Shown here: positions 63,859 to 64,000 of the stretch, piece by piece | How positions within the stretch are numbered: position 1 is the stretch's first letter | Layout of the letters: the number at the start of each line of letters is the position of its first letter | NCBI GenBank assembly: GCA_019095985.1 | Contig: CM032666.1 | Coordinates: 8,999,272-9,063,271, forward strand | Direction of reading: 5' to 3' | DNA from: Streblospio benedicti | Lineage: Eukaryota > Annelida > Polychaeta > Spionida > Spionidae | Length of the DNA stretch: 64,000 nt | The notes under the pieces: model-generated | What the model saw: only the letters and a program-made list of their open reading frames with translations | The model's database searches: none | Told to the model about the DNA's origin: nothing | Translations under genes and position numbers: made by a program

Positions 63859-64000
63859 CATTACACACCAAAAATATCAGTAATGCATTGTTAATAGAGT
63901 GGCTAACAATGCAGTGCCGTCATGAATATATTTATTATCATCAAATGATAATTGTGTCCCTGTAAACGTGTGGGGGGTTTATCAGGATTTAATGTCAATT

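Larger units (their letters stand above)
62807..64000. other. sequence upstream of LYRM2: no gene seen
   Basis: This should contain the LYRM2 5' UTR and promoter, though no core promoter motif is convincing. It holds a small hairpin at 63058-63085 (GGGCTTATT paired with AATAAGCCC), a run of 21 A at 63408-63428 and a local duplication at 63.5-63.86 kb. Confidence 0.6.

Overview
This is animal (metazoan) nuclear DNA: AT-rich, with spliced genes, canonical GT-AG introns, tRNA-derived SINEs and many short inverted-repeat transposons, and no prokaryotic gene organisation. The two recognisable proteins are conserved throughout animals and do not fix the phylum. The repeat style (many small TIR elements, frequent local tandem duplications, recurrent ACATGTAC-type words) fits a marine invertebrate such as a lophotrochozoan or an invertebrate deuterostome; that is inference.

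The firm genes are both at the right end, on the minus strand. LYRM2 (three coding exons, 62806 to 61626, 86 aa) is a mitochondrial LYR-motif protein. Only 179 bp below its stop codon begins SCLY (three coding exons, 61446 to 59321, 409 aa), the PLP-dependent selenocysteine lyase that returns selenium from selenocysteine to selenoprotein synthesis. The two genes run head to tail with almost no room for a separate LYRM2 3' UTR and SCLY promoter. A splice-acceptor-like sequence lies 11 nt upstream of the SCLY start codon, and an AATAAA overlaps that same interval.

The remaining 59 kb or so has no gene I can name. One fairly good candidate coding exon lies at 30.14-30.44 kb on the minus strand. 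Weaker candidates lie at 20.13-20.34, 19.47-19.57 and 14.47-14.61 kb, also on the minus strand. If real, they could belong to one long-intron gene, but I cannot identify the protein. Several GC-richer, complex islands (around 18.45, 20.7-20.95, 37.26-37.54 and 37.96-38.13 kb) look more like conserved regulatory DNA than transposons.

The rest is repeats. A GC-rich TIR element with a TAA target duplication is inserted in one unit of a tandem duplication (1.08-2.08 kb). A tRNA-headed SINE family has three copies (24.7, 42.9, 50.5-50.9 kb). A CAGGGT-ended TIR element has two copies (25.6, 32.7 kb). Four pogo/Tigger-like elements have TA target duplications (12.3, 33.0, 45.25, 52.0 kb). A 646-bp TIR element lies at 46.5 kb, a 153-bp one in LYRM2 intron 1, and a large imperfect foldback at 57.28-57.87 kb. 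Local tandem duplications occur at 1.1, 7.2, 7.8, 10.8, 21.0, 30.4, 31.8 and 63.5 kb. The most interesting unexplained structure is a roughly 102-nt hairpin at 48935-49036 with the size and shape of a microRNA precursor.

No retrovirus-like or other capsid-bearing element was recognised.
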